From: Campylobacterota bacterium
GTDB lineage: Bacteria; Campylobacterota; Campylobacteria; Campylobacterales; Thiovulaceae
Assembly (NCBI GenBank): GCA_030152305.1
Contig: JASKOM010000005.1
Coordinates: forward strand, 1 to 64,000
DNA length: 64,000 nucleotides
Reading direction: 5' to 3'
Position numbers and translations under genes: made by a program. The number at the start of each line of letters is the position of its first letter. Positions within the stretch are counted from its first letter, which is position 1. Positions 7,608 through 16,149 of the stretch are shown piece by piece. The notes beneath the pieces are model-generated. The model was not told the origin of the DNA. It saw nothing but the letters and a program-made list of their open reading frames with translations, and did no database searches.

Positions 7608-8276
7608 CTATTGCAAAATAGCCAATTGTTGAAAACCAAATGACGAACCAATTCCATCATCAATTTTAATAGCATTTCCCCAAAATTTAATCATTAAATT
7701 ACCATGATTTTTTATAATATTTTTATAAATTTCTATGTTTTCGTCTCGATACATTGTTGGCAAAACATCGGGAATTTTATTCATTTTTTCTAGATATTCT
7801 AAATTTTTATTTAAAAAATATATTGCTGATGCATCAACTTTTATGGGCAATAATATTTTATTCGAAGCTGAAATAGCTATTTTTAATAAATTATTATTTT
7901 CGATTTGCGATGAGGTGTCAATAATAATTGACTCAAATTTTCCATTTAGATATTCTAAAACAGAATTAAACCCGTTAATGCTATGTAAATTATTTACATT
8001 ATTCCATTTAATTAATTTTGGAGTTGCTGGAATAATAAAAAGTTCTGGAACTGTGCATTTATTAACAACTTCAGGAAAATCTCTATTTTTACTTAAAATA
8101 TCATCAATCGAATATTTATTATTTTTAATGCCAAAATATTTCGAAGCATTTGCGATCGGATCTAAATCGATCAACAAAGTTCTACCGCGAGTGGCTAAAC
8201 TTTTTGCTAAATTAACAGCAACGGTTGTTTTGCCAGAACTATTTTTTAAATTAAACATCGTAATAATTTTTCCCAA
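7608..8276 (-). CDS. ParA/MinD-like P-loop ATPase
   Basis: 222 residues. The N-terminus has a deviant Walker A (FNLKNSSGKTT) with the signature Lys11 and the Lys16 P-loop lysine, followed by a switch region TLLIDLDPIANAS and a Walker B-like strand ESIIIDTSS. The two glycines normal in KGGVGKT are replaced by Asn-Ser, which is unusual. Proteins of this fold dimerise on ATP and position DNA or protein cargo. No ParB gene or parS site is nearby. It is directly followed upstream in the operon by a J-domain protein, with 4 bp between the genes, suggesting a joint role. Cargo unknown. Confidence 0.8.
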   Translation of the reverse strand: MGKIITMFNLKNSSGKTTVAVNLAKSLATRGRTLLIDLDPIANASKYFGIKNNKYSIDDILSKNRDFPEVVNKCTVPELFIIPATPKLIKWNNVNNLHSINGFNSVLEYLNGKFESIIIDTSSQIENNNLLKIAISASNKILLPIKVDASAIYFLNKNLEYLEKMNKIPDVLPTMYRDENIEIYKNIIKNHGNLMIKFWGNAIKIDDGIGSSFGFQQLAILQ

Positions 8277-8280
8277 TTTA

Positions 8281-9171
8281 TTATTCCTCTTTTAGATAAT
8301 CTTTTAAAAATTGATATGAATTATGAATTTCTTGAAATTTTTTGGTGTATAAATTAACAATTGTTTCATTTTTGTGCATAACTCGGTCAGGATGATACAT
8401 TTTTGCAAGTCGTCTATAACCGCCTTTTACATCTTCGTATTTTGCACCATATGATAATTCAAGAGTATTATAATGCCCTAATAAAACAGGATCTTGATAA
8501 TAACCTTTGCTGTTAAAACTATTTTCTCGATTAAAATTAAAACCACTAGATTGATTATTATTTGAACTATTTTCCCAGTTTTTACTATCACCTTCGTTAT
8601 TATTAATATATTCATTAAACAAAATAGTAAGAAAATTCTTGCTATAAGTAAATTTAAAATTAAAAAATAAAAAGCTTTGTCGTTTTAAAACACGATCTAA
8701 ACGGCTTTTACTTCGTTCGCCAGAAGCATTTAAAAATATTCGTCTTGAATCGTGTTCAGTAACAAAATGGGCAAGTTGCGATGAAAAATAGGCAATTATC
8801 CATGAATTATTTTCTTTTAATAATATTTTTACTTCTTTGCTTGAAATTGCATCTAAATAAATTTCAACATCGCTCATAATATTGCCCTCTTGTTTAAATT
8901 CCAATTTAATAGGCTTATGGCGATATTTTAATAAATTATTTAAAAGCTGTTCATAATAAAATTCACTTTTTTCTGAATATAATTTAGCTAAACGAGTTAA
9001 AAATTCATTTCGTTTATTAGAAAGCATTTCATCAAAAAAAATAACAATCGACATTGGCAAAAAGATCATATCTTTACTATGAGACAAAATAAAATCTCCG
9101 AACCATTCAACAGATAAAATAGAAGAATCTGTTTGAATAATAAGCATATTCGATTTAATAAATATTTTCAT
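8281..9171 (-). CDS. Protein with C-terminal J domain (DnaJ-like)
   Basis: 296 residues. The C-terminal ~70 residues form a J domain: helix II, then the invariant HPD in AKMYHPDRVM, then helix III KKFQEIHNSYQFLKDYL. The N-terminal ~200 residues do not match a family I recognise; a Ser/Asn-rich linker around residues 195-220 separates the two parts. J domains stimulate the ATPase of an Hsp70 such as DnaK; here the N-terminal part presumably selects the client. It is not the general DnaJ, because the zinc and glycine-rich regions are absent. It sits between the ParA-like ATPase and an amidohydrolase gene in one minus-strand run. Confidence 0.8.
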   Translation of the reverse strand: MKIFIKSNMLIIQTDSSILSVEWFGDFILSHSKDMIFLPMSIVIFFDEMLSNKRNEFLTRLAKLYSEKSEFYYEQLLNNLLKYRHKPIKLEFKQEGNIMSDVEIYLDAISSKEVKILLKENNSWIIAYFSSQLAHFVTEHDSRRIFLNASGERSKSRLDRVLKRQSFLFFNFKFTYSKNFLTILFNEYINNNEGDSKNWENSSNNNQSSGFNFNRENSFNSKGYYQDPVLLGHYNTLELSYGAKYEDVKGGYRRLAKMYHPDRVMHKNETIVNLYTKKFQEIHNSYQFLKDYLKEE

Positions 9172-9176
9172 AACTA

Positions 9177-10406
9177 TTATAAATCTACTTTATTTCCCAA
9201 GATAAACATTAAGTATGGTTTATAACCTCTTAAAATTATATGAACAATAATATCTTCTATTTTTATAGAATTATCTATTTCAAAAAATATCAAATCGCTG
9301 TCTCGTCCAATTGCGATTTCACCACTATTTAAATTTAAAGCTTTTGCTGGAATCGATGTCGAAGCCAAAATTAATTCAACGGCAAAATTATTTAACTGTT
9401 TATGATAATGCGAAAAAATAGCCGACCTCATCTCATCAATTTGATTAATCGAAAAATTTGAACTCATTCCATCTGTGCTAAGAATCCAATCTATATTAAA
9501 TTTATTTAATAAATTTATATCAAGAATTTTACCGTCAAGTAATCTATTTGAAACTGGAGAATGTGAAACTGTCCAATCTTGATTTTGAAATAAATTTAAT
9601 TCTTGTTCTGTTAAATATGAACCGTGAGCAAAAATAGTTTTCAATCCGTCAAACTGTGATAAAAATTCGAAACTATTTACAAATCGATTAGCTCGACCGT
9701 AATTTTTTAAATAGAAATTTTTTAATTCGCCTGTTTCATGATCAAGCCATTCTCGTTCTTCGCGAGATTCTAAAAAATGAGTTGAGATCAAATAATTTCG
9801 AGATTTTGCAATTTCGATAGCTCTATTTTGCAAAATAGAATGAACAGAAAACGGTGAATGAATTGCAATTGCAGGAATAAATTTATCACTTTTTAGCGAT
9901 TCAGATTTATTAATTCTTTGTTCAAGATCGTAAGTTGCCCATTCGATGGCACCAGTTTGAGAACCAATAATTTCGTTAAAAATAATTTTTCTAATTGGTG
10001 ATTCAGCTAATAATTCTAAATCTAAACCTCTTGATGAAATCGCTCCAATTGTTGTTGTTCCACTTTGCAAAAGTGATTTAATGCCATTTTGAATAGATTG
10101 TTTATTTATCGAAACATTTAAATATTTAAAACTATCAAAAACAGTTTGAAGCCAATTAATATATGAACCATATTTATATTCACCAATGATGTTATTATAT
10201 TCTAGATGAACATGTGAATTTATAAAACCAGCCATTAACAAACTATTATTTTTTAAACTTAAAATTTCAGCATCGGGATAAATATTATTTAATATTTCAA
10301 ATTGATCAATTGCTAAAATATTTTTATTAAAAGCAATTGCTAAACCGATTTCTATTTTTCCATTAATAAAAATATATTTAGGATTAGCAATAAAGATTTT
10401 ATTCAT
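9177..10406 (-). CDS. mqnX: Amidohydrolase, probable aminofutalosine deaminase of menaquinone synthesis
   Basis: 409 residues of the amidohydrolase superfamily. Metal ligands are visible: the HxH pair in NSHVHLEY, His in STHFLESREE, His in FAHGSYL and the catalytic Asp in LSTDGMSSN. The C-terminal part returns to the composite beta domain (LNSGEIAIGRDSDLIFFEID). In Campylobacterota, the member of this subgroup (Helicobacter HP0267 type) deaminates 6-amino-6-deoxyfutalosine in the futalosine route to menaquinone. That route fits anaerobic or microaerobic respiration with sulfide. Substrate assignment is by family and phylum; another nucleoside or guanine-type deaminase cannot be excluded from sequence alone. 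Confidence 0.7.
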   Translation of the reverse strand: MNKIFIANPKYIFINGKIEIGLAIAFNKNILAIDQFEILNNIYPDAEILSLKNNSLLMAGFINSHVHLEYNNIIGEYKYGSYINWLQTVFDSFKYLNVSINKQSIQNGIKSLLQSGTTTIGAISSRGLDLELLAESPIRKIIFNEIIGSQTGAIEWATYDLEQRINKSESLKSDKFIPAIAIHSPFSVHSILQNRAIEIAKSRNYLISTHFLESREEREWLDHETGELKNFYLKNYGRANRFVNSFEFLSQFDGLKTIFAHGSYLTEQELNLFQNQDWTVSHSPVSNRLLDGKILDINLLNKFNIDWILSTDGMSSNFSINQIDEMRSAIFSHYHKQLNNFAVELILASTSIPAKALNLNSGEIAIGRDSDLIFFEIDNSIKIEDIIVHIILRGYKPYLMFILGNKVDL

Positions 10407-10408
10407 CT

Positions 10409-11260
10409 TTAATTTTTAACTCCAATTAAATTTTTTTGACCATTTATAATTTGTTCAACAAAGCCTTTAACAACTTCGATTTGATATTTTCCAGATTTAA
10501 TATTAAGAAAACAACCAGAATTTTTTAAAACTTTCAAACTATTTTTATCGATTAAATCGATTTGTGCTGATGAGTTGTAACTTGTAACGATTTTATCATT
10601 AGCAAAAATTTTATCACCAATGTTTGCAACGGTTGTATTATCGCCACGAATTATAAATACAATGCCATCTATAACAGCAACATTACCAATTTCAGCATTT
10701 GGAGAAATTGGTTCGACAAAATCACCATTTTTGATTTCTAAACTTTCACCTTCATTAACGACAATTGTTTTACCTTTTATTGTTACTCCGATTGAACCTT
10801 TTGTACAAGCTAAACTTTCTTTACCAGGGGCAACATCACCTTCAAAAGCAGTTCCACGAACACCGATTGTTGCTGTTTTTGTTTTTAAAGCAAATTTATC
10901 TGGTGAAATTTTTCCAATTTGACCAGTAACGGCACTAAAAAAACCATTTTTAACTTTAAAATTTGCAACATTGTCAGCACTATCTTTATTATCAAATTTA
11001 TAATTTTCAACTTCAAAAATAGAACTTTTTCCAACCGTAACAACAGTTTTGTCTATAAATTCTATTTTTGCTTTTGATTGATCTCCAGTAACGATAATAT
11101 CTTTTGATAATAATTTATATCCTTGAAATGTTTCAACTGTTTCAAGATTTCTAATTACAAAAACATCATTTTGTTTGATTACAAGTTCGCCAATAGGTTC
11201 ATTTGCAAACAATACAACACAGGAAAATGTGAATAATAAAGAATAACTTATTTTTTTCAA
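10409..11260 (-). CDS. Exported FecR-domain protein
   Basis: 283 residues with a cleavable signal (MKKISYSLLFTFSCVVLFA). Residues about 55-150 form a FecR domain: KIEFIDKTVVTVGKSS, GFFSAVTGQIGKI and the strongly conserved KTATIGVRGTAFEG. A second beta-rich half (about 190-280) contains another FecR-like block (GDKIFANDKIVTSYNSSAQI). FecR domains act in periplasmic signal sensing or carbohydrate binding. In Campylobacterota such proteins occur near cyclase or CHASE2 proteins. Here the next gene upstream (11257-12030, overlapping by 4 bp) encodes a metallo-hydrolase of the cyclic-nucleotide phosphodiesterase type, so a role in cyclic-nucleotide signalling is plausible but unproven. Confidence 0.75.
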   Translation of the reverse strand: MKKISYSLLFTFSCVVLFANEPIGELVIKQNDVFVIRNLETVETFQGYKLLSKDIIVTGDQSKAKIEFIDKTVVTVGKSSIFEVENYKFDNKDSADNVANFKVKNGFFSAVTGQIGKISPDKFALKTKTATIGVRGTAFEGDVAPGKESLACTKGSIGVTIKGKTIVVNEGESLEIKNGDFVEPISPNAEIGNVAVIDGIVFIIRGDNTTVANIGDKIFANDKIVTSYNSSAQIDLIDKNSLKVLKNSGCFLNIKSGKYQIEVVKGFVEQIINGQKNLIGVKN

Positions 11261-12030
11261 TTTATTTCTTTAGGTAATAAATCAACATTAAATTTGATGA
11301 GGTTAGGATAATCCTGAAGTTCCATGAGAATTTTATGAAGGCTACTTTCTTTGACATGATAAATATAAACTTCGATGTCGTTTCGTTTTAATTTATTTAA
11401 TTCTTCGTCAAGAAGTTTAGGAGTTAAATGTTTGCTAACTTCGGCTAATCGTGCAAGAAAAGATTCAAAAGAAACTTCGATGATAATATATTTGATTTCA
11501 GGATCGTTATTAACGATTTCCCATAATCGATCAGTTTTATAAGTATCACTAGATAAAGCAAAAGCTCTTTTATTTTTTTTAACAACAAAACCAGCAGTTG
11601 GAATAATATGATTAGATTCAAACGGTGTGATAAAAATATCATCGATTTGAACAGTTTGATTAAAATATATTTCTTGGAAAACGATTGATTTTTCGCCTGT
11701 TGTTAGCAATGGAATTAATGAAAAATCAGGCCAAATATAATCATTAAATATAAATTGTTTAATATGAGTAATTGTTTCAGGTAGACCATAAATATGAAGC
11801 TGTTTTCGTCTTGTTGTAAAACCGTTTTCTATTAAAAAAGGCAATTCTAAAATATGATCAAAATGGGAGTGTGAAATAAACACATGTTCGATTTCATTTG
11901 TGTCATACTGATATTTTTCAAATATATTTCCAGCATCAATTAAAATATGTCTATCGATCTGAAATGATATGGTTCCAGTTGTTTTTGTTTTACTACCACT
12001 TGCTCCTAAAACTCTTAATAGTTTTTCCAT
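11257..12030 (-). CDS. Metallo-beta-lactamase-fold hydrolase, class II cyclic-nucleotide phosphodiesterase-like
   Basis: 257 residues of the metallo-beta-lactamase fold. The metal motif HSHFDH follows the short beta strand VFI at about residue 50, and later ligands appear as SNHIIPTAG and LSSDT. The early GASGSKTKTTG segment and HSHFDHILELP resemble class II 3',5'-cyclic-nucleotide phosphodiesterases (CpdA-unrelated, yeast PDE1 type). A good Shine-Dalgarno (GGGAGT) sits about 8 nt before ATG 12030. A class III cyclase is encoded at 41509-42168, so enzymes for making and breaking a cyclic nucleotide may both be in the window. A tRNase Z or other MBL hydrolase activity remains possible. Confidence 0.65.
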   Translation of the reverse strand: MEKLLRVLGASGSKTKTTGTISFQIDRHILIDAGNIFEKYQYDTNEIEHVFISHSHFDHILELPFLIENGFTTRRKQLHIYGLPETITHIKQFIFNDYIWPDFSLIPLLTTGEKSIVFQEIYFNQTVQIDDIFITPFESNHIIPTAGFVVKKNKRAFALSSDTYKTDRLWEIVNNDPEIKYIIIEVSFESFLARLAEVSKHLTPKLLDEELNKLKRNDIEVYIYHVKESSLHKILMELQDYPNLIKFNVDLLPKEIN

Positions 12031-12080
12031 TTTGCTAAACTCCCAATTTGATTAATTTTAAATGTTGTTTTTTGTTTAAA

Positions 12081-12701
12081 TTAATATGTAGCCATAATTT
12101 TATCTACATAGTCCCAAGAAGAAATATTTGAACGATTACTTAAAATATGTGAGATGTATCTCGCAAAAAGATCTGTTTCAATGTTAACTCTTCGTCCTTT
12201 TGTATATTCTCCAAAAATAGTATTACTTAATGTATGATTAATAACAGTTAATCTCATTATCGAATTTGAAATATCATTAATTGTTAAACTAACTCCATCA
12301 ACTGCGATACTACCTTTAGGAACTACAAACTTTAAAATATCTTTTGGTAAAGATATAAAAAAATTATAGCTGTTACCAAAATTTTCTATTTTTTCAATTT
12401 TACCAATTCCGTCAATATGACCTTGAACGACATGACCTTCAAAACGATCGCCCATTGCCATTGCTGGTTCAAGATGAACCATTGATCCACTTTGAAAATT
12501 TTCTATTGCCAAAAGTTCTTCACTTTCAGGTGAAAGTTGAACAGAAAAAAAATCAGAATTATTTTTTATTGCTGTTAAACATGCTCCATTAATTGCAATG
12601 CTATCACCAATTTTTGGTTTAACAGTTGATGATTTTACTGTTAAAACAGAATTTTTATAGCTTTCTATTTTGCCAATATCTCGAATTAAACCGTTAAACA
12701 T
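12081..12701 (-). CDS. ribE: Riboflavin synthase, alpha subunit
   Basis: 206 residues made of the two homologous lumazine-binding repeats. Repeat 1 contains FNGLIRDIG, IGDSIAINGACLT and FEGHVVQGHIDGIG at the junction; repeat 2 contains VPKGSIAVDGVSLTIND and NIETDLFARYI. It joins two 6,7-dimethyl-8-ribityllumazine molecules into riboflavin plus a pyrimidine. The symbol is ribE (ribC in E. coli). The start overlaps the end of the upstream coiled-coil gene (12694-13041) by 8 bp, so it is probably co-transcribed with genes of unrelated function. Complete and ordinary. Confidence 0.93.
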   Translation of the reverse strand: MFNGLIRDIGKIESYKNSVLTVKSSTVKPKIGDSIAINGACLTAIKNNSDFFSVQLSPESEELLAIENFQSGSMVHLEPAMAMGDRFEGHVVQGHIDGIGKIEKIENFGNSYNFFISLPKDILKFVVPKGSIAVDGVSLTINDISNSIMRLTVINHTLSNTIFGEYTKGRRVNIETDLFARYISHILSNRSNISSWDYVDKIMATY

Positions 12702-13041
12702 CTTTTTGATTTCTTGATCTTTCTTCTATTTTTAAAATATTACTTTCTAAATCTCTGTTTCTTTTTTGAAGATATTCATATTCTTTATTTAGTTCGATTT
12801 GATCTTCAGAAATATATTTTGCTTTAATAGTTAATTTATCAATTTCATTTTTTATTTCGACAAGATTTGTTCGTTTAATATTCATGATTTCATCATTTTC
12901 ATGTTCAATCTTTGAAATTCGTTCTCGAAGACTATTTCGTTCTTTTATAACACTTTTTAACATTTGAATTTGATAAAGAGTAACTAAAGACAAAAGACCG
13001 ATAATTCCTAATTGAATAATCTGTAGTTCTTCAGATATCAT
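12694..13041 (-). CDS. Small membrane-anchored coiled-coil protein of unknown function
   Basis: 115 residues. One hydrophobic helix near the N-terminus (about 8-25, IQLGIIGLLSLVTLYQI) is followed by a long charged helix with heptad-like spacing to the C-terminus (KERNSLRERISKIEHENDEI and on). I do not recognise the family. Its start overlaps the stop of the next gene (13041-14273) by one base, another protein with a single membrane segment and coiled coil, so the two may form a complex. Function unknown. Confidence 0.65.
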   Translation of the reverse strand: MISEELQIIQLGIIGLLSLVTLYQIQMLKSVIKERNSLRERISKIEHENDEIMNIKRTNLVEIKNEIDKLTIKAKYISEDQIELNKEYEYLQKRNRDLESNILKIEERSRNQKDV

Positions 13042-14273
13042 TATTCAACTCCTGAACAAGCATCGTATTCTTTTTTATAAAAACGAAACTTTCGCAAGAA
13101 ATCATTTTTTTGTTTTTGTTCATTTTTTAAATCAGACAAACATTGATTTAATTTTTGATCATTATTTATATTTTCAGTATTTGTATTTTCTTTATGAACG
13201 ATGATAGGAACAACTTTATTTTTATTTGATCTAGATTTTAAATCTTCTAATTCTAATTTTAAACTAGCAATCGAATCATTTCTATCTTTAAGATCATTAG
13301 TTAATTTATCAATTTTATTAATATATTTATTAATATCTCTATTTAAATCATTAATTTTTGAGTCAAATAATTTTTGTTCAGCTTCGAATTTACTGTGTTC
13401 AGAATACATATTAATATATGAATAACTAAAAGGTAAAATTAAAAACATAGCAATAGCACTAACTACTGCTTCAGTTTTATATTTATTAAATGTTCCGCCA
13501 ACTTTGTCAGAGATTTTTTCTTTTAATTCTATTTTTGCCCATTCTTCGGCATCTTTAAGAAAAATAGATCTAGCTTGTTTATCAAGTTCTCTAGCAACAG
13601 ATAAATACATTTCACCTTTTTCGATATCAATAAGAGATAAATTAGGAAAATAGGCAAACAATGTTGAAAAATTTTCTGGAAATATTTCACTTAATAAAAA
13701 TCTTTGTAGTTTTGTTTCAAAAACAGGATTTAATTTATATTCTACGACTGGATGTCCATTTTCATCAGTTGTATTAATTGATAAATATAATTCTGCAAAA
13801 TGACAAAATCTTTTTTCATTAATATCTGTATCAAAAGCAAAATTTACTTCATATTTATCAACAAAAAACTTAATAATATTAATAATTTGTGAATATTCTG
13901 TTGAAAATCCGAAATCACTATTTGGAAAATCTTCTATTGAATTATTTATGGCTTCAACTAATTCTTCATAATCAAACAAAAATAAAGTTGTTAATTTTCT
14001 AAGAATTACCTCATCTTCAGTTACGAATAAAAAAGAAGTTCCGATAGCTCTATTTTTATTATCAATTCGACCACTATCAATATCCATAACGAGCAAATAA
14101 TATTCGTTATTTACAAATTTACCTAATACGATGCCAAAACCATCAATAATTGGTAGTTTTGAAAATTCTTTACTTTCCCAATAATTTTTACTAACAGAAA
14201 TTCCGTTATCTTCATCAAGAGAAAACCATTGATAATCTCTTTCGAAACTTCGTGTATTCAAGTAAATTCTCAT
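13041..14273 (-). CDS. Unknown protein with globular N-terminus, one membrane helix and coiled-coil C-terminus
   Basis: 410 residues. Residues 1-250 are soluble mixed alpha/beta with no motif I recognise. A single hydrophobic helix lies at about 269-289 (VVSAIAMFLILPFSYSYINM). Residues about 290-350 form a coiled coil (KINDLNRDINKYINKIDKL, LKLELEDLKS), then a polar linker and a final helical stretch. The topology suggests a cytoplasmic N-domain and an extracytoplasmic coiled coil or the reverse. It contains one in-frame GATGAGGT (14008-14015). It is coupled to the small coiled-coil gene 12694-13041 and lies between ribE and an FlhB-like gene. No function can be assigned. Confidence 0.6.
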   Translation of the reverse strand: MRIYLNTRSFERDYQWFSLDEDNGISVSKNYWESKEFSKLPIIDGFGIVLGKFVNNEYYLLVMDIDSGRIDNKNRAIGTSFLFVTEDEVILRKLTTLFLFDYEELVEAINNSIEDFPNSDFGFSTEYSQIINIIKFFVDKYEVNFAFDTDINEKRFCHFAELYLSINTTDENGHPVVEYKLNPVFETKLQRFLLSEIFPENFSTLFAYFPNLSLIDIEKGEMYLSVARELDKQARSIFLKDAEEWAKIELKEKISDKVGGTFNKYKTEAVVSAIAMFLILPFSYSYINMYSEHSKFEAEQKLFDSKINDLNRDINKYINKIDKLTNDLKDRNDSIASLKLELEDLKSRSNKNKVVPIIVHKENTNTENINNDQKLNQCLSDLKNEQKQKNDFLRKFRFYKKEYDACSGVE

Positions 14274-14311
14274 ATTAATCCTTTTAAAAATCGATCAATT
14301 ATAGCACACGG

Positions 14312-14635
14312 TTAAGATTTTTTTCGAGAAGCCTCTGCCTCTTCTTTTTCTTTTTGAACTTGAGCATCTCGTTCGCTACTTAATAACCAAATAAAAACTT
14401 CTGCGACTGCTTTATATAATTTAGGTGGAATATTTTCGCTAATATTTATATCTAACAACGAATTAGCGAGAGCTTCATTTTTAAAAAAAGGAACATCAAA
14501 TTCTTTTGCTTTAGCGATGATATTATCAGCAACAAAACCGCGACCACTTGCAACAACTTTAGGAGAATTATCAATACCACTTTGATATTTTAAAGCTGCG
14601 GCTTTTCTTTTTAAGAAATCACTTTTATCATACAT
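14312..14635 (-). CDS. Stand-alone homologue of the FlhB C-terminal cytoplasmic domain
   Basis: 107 residues matching the cytoplasmic FlhB/YscU substrate-specificity domain without its membrane part. Visible are AAALKY, then PKVVASGRGFVADNIIAKAK and the LLDINISENIPPKLYKAVAEV helix region. The NPTH autocleavage sequence of true FlhB is absent. Such short FlhB-like proteins occur in many Campylobacterota and other flagellated bacteria and are known as FlhX or FhlB-type; in some species they can partly replace the FlhB C-terminal fragment. A Lys/Glu-rich tail ends the protein. Involvement in flagellar export switching is inferred. Confidence 0.75.
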   Translation of the reverse strand: MYDKSDFLKRKAAALKYQSGIDNSPKVVASGRGFVADNIIAKAKEFDVPFFKNEALANSLLDINISENIPPKLYKAVAEVFIWLLSSERDAQVQKEKEEAEASRKKS

Positions 14636-14700
14636 GACTTATCTTTCATTTTATAAAAATTTTAACGAATTTTATTTTAACAAGTTTATAATGACAATTA

Positions 14701-14883
14701 TTCGTCATTCTGTGCATCAACACGGAATCTAAGAATTAATTATTTGTAAGTTTTATTATTTTGAAACAAGTTACAGGAGCTTCATTTTAGAATGACAGAT
14801 TCACGGTCATAACTGGCAACTTCGTCATTCCGTGCTTGACACGGAAAATAAGAATTAATTATTTGTAAGTTTTATTATTTTGA
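14701..14883. repeat. Two-copy 63-bp direct repeat with REP-like core
   Basis: Copies at 14701-14764 and 14821-14883 share TTCGTCATTC at the left and about 35 identical bases at the right end, with a period of 120 bp. Copy 2 contains the hairpin CCGTG/CACGG. Between the copies lies TTACAGGAGCT, also found in the palindrome at 1256-1292. No gene occupies 14636-14956; besides this repeat only AT-rich sequence is seen. The layout suggests a small dispersed intergenic element duplicated next to the TerD-nuclease gene. Confidence 0.7.
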
Positions 14884-14956
14884 TTATAAAAATTTGCTAA
14901 ATATTTGAGGCAAAAGACTATTTTCTAAACTTCTTTGATTAAATCAAAATCTTAAT

Positions 14957-16120
14957 CTACAAATTAAGAAGCTGTTCTAAAGCTTGTTTCACTTCTTCAT
15001 TTGTTGCTTTATGCAAACTATCTTTATTGAGTGATAATCTGATTTTATTTAATATATCATCAGTAAATAAAATAGAAATTAAGCTTGAAGCACTAAGCAT
15101 TCTATTTTTATCTCTTAGTTTTTGCAAAAGATGTTTTCGAGTGATTCCATTTCGTGATATTAAAAACAAGAAATTAATATTTTCATCACTTAAATTATCA
15201 ACAGATATATCAAATAATAGTTCTGATTCAACTTTTATATTTGAATTAATATAATAAAGTTGCCAATTTTGTAAATTTGTTAAAACAACCAACTTGATTC
15301 CAGAATATGCACCGTATGATGTTGCCTGAAACACCTGTTTATCTTTTAGGGGCATTCCAGCTTTTTTAACTTCTACAACAATATAATCAGTTTCATTAAC
15401 TGATAAAACATAGTCAGCTCTTCTTCCAGAAATCTTTTGTTCAGTTTTAATTTCATCTATTTTATAACCTAAAACATCAGTAAAAATTCTATCAAGAATC
15501 ATTCTTGTATCACTCTCATTATATTTATTTGTGATTGCAGAATCTATACTATTTTTATATTTTTTTAGGTTATCTTTTATATTAGAGCAATACTCATTAA
15601 TAACATCACTAGATTTTTTTCTAAATTTTTCTTCTTTTTCATCTTTAGACAATTTTGATAAATCTAATCCATAATATTCAGCAATAGCCTCTAAGCCTTT
15701 ATTGAATCCCATACCCATTGCTCTAAATTTCCAAAGATTATTTCTTAAATAGAACTCTCCAACAATAATAGATAACTCGTTAGTAATATCATCAATTACA
15801 AAACTTGCTGAATTTCCGAGTGAAAAATTAATATTAGTTATCTTAACAACTCCAGTTGAAACTATTAAAACTTTATCTATATTTTTTGGCAACAAATTAA
15901 ATTTTAGTTCGATAGTTGCTAAGTTTTTACTCTCATCAAGCTTAATAAAGTCTTTAAACTTATTATTAAAATATATAAAATGTGATTCATCTATCAATTT
16001 TTCATTTGTTAATAATAAAACAGATAAATCAACATTTCGATCGCTCATTTGTTCTATATTGGCTTTTACATAATCTTGAGTTTCAAGAGTTATATTTTCA
16101 CCTCTAGTTAATTTTTTCAT
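14957..16120 (-). CDS. TerD-domain protein fused to a PD-(D/E)XK (HsdR_N-like) nuclease domain
   Basis: 387 residues from ATG 16120, chosen because AAGGAA lies about 7 nt upstream; a start 13 codons earlier would fall in a transcription terminator. Residues 1-155 are a TerD domain: KLTRGENITL, VDLSVLLL, LLPKNIDKVLIV and the hallmark WKFRAMGMGFNKGLEAIAEY followed by GLDL. A charged helical linker (about 156-200) leads to residues 205-300, matching type I restriction HsdR N-terminal or related nuclease domains: E227, Asp236 in RADYVL and Glu250-x-Lys252 in VVEVKKAG form the PD-(D/E)XK set. TerD domains bind calcium and belong to stress and phage-defence systems. The gene stands alone and is flanked by repeats. 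Confidence 0.78.
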   Translation of the reverse strand: MKKLTRGENITLETQDYVKANIEQMSDRNVDLSVLLLTNEKLIDESHFIYFNNKFKDFIKLDESKNLATIELKFNLLPKNIDKVLIVSTGVVKITNINFSLGNSASFVIDDITNELSIIVGEFYLRNNLWKFRAMGMGFNKGLEAIAEYYGLDLSKLSKDEKEEKFRKKSSDVINEYCSNIKDNLKKYKNSIDSAITNKYNESDTRMILDRIFTDVLGYKIDEIKTEQKISGRRADYVLSVNETDYIVVEVKKAGMPLKDKQVFQATSYGAYSGIKLVVLTNLQNWQLYYINSNIKVESELLFDISVDNLSDENINFLFLISRNGITRKHLLQKLRDKNRMLSASSLISILFTDDILNKIRLSLNKDSLHKATNEEVKQALEQLLNL

Positions 16121-16149
16121 TTCTATTCCTTTCTTTTTATATAAAAACC

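Noticed and set aside
14957-16120. A tellurite resistance operon.
   Set aside because: Only one TerD domain is present, fused to a nuclease, with no terABCEF-like neighbours.
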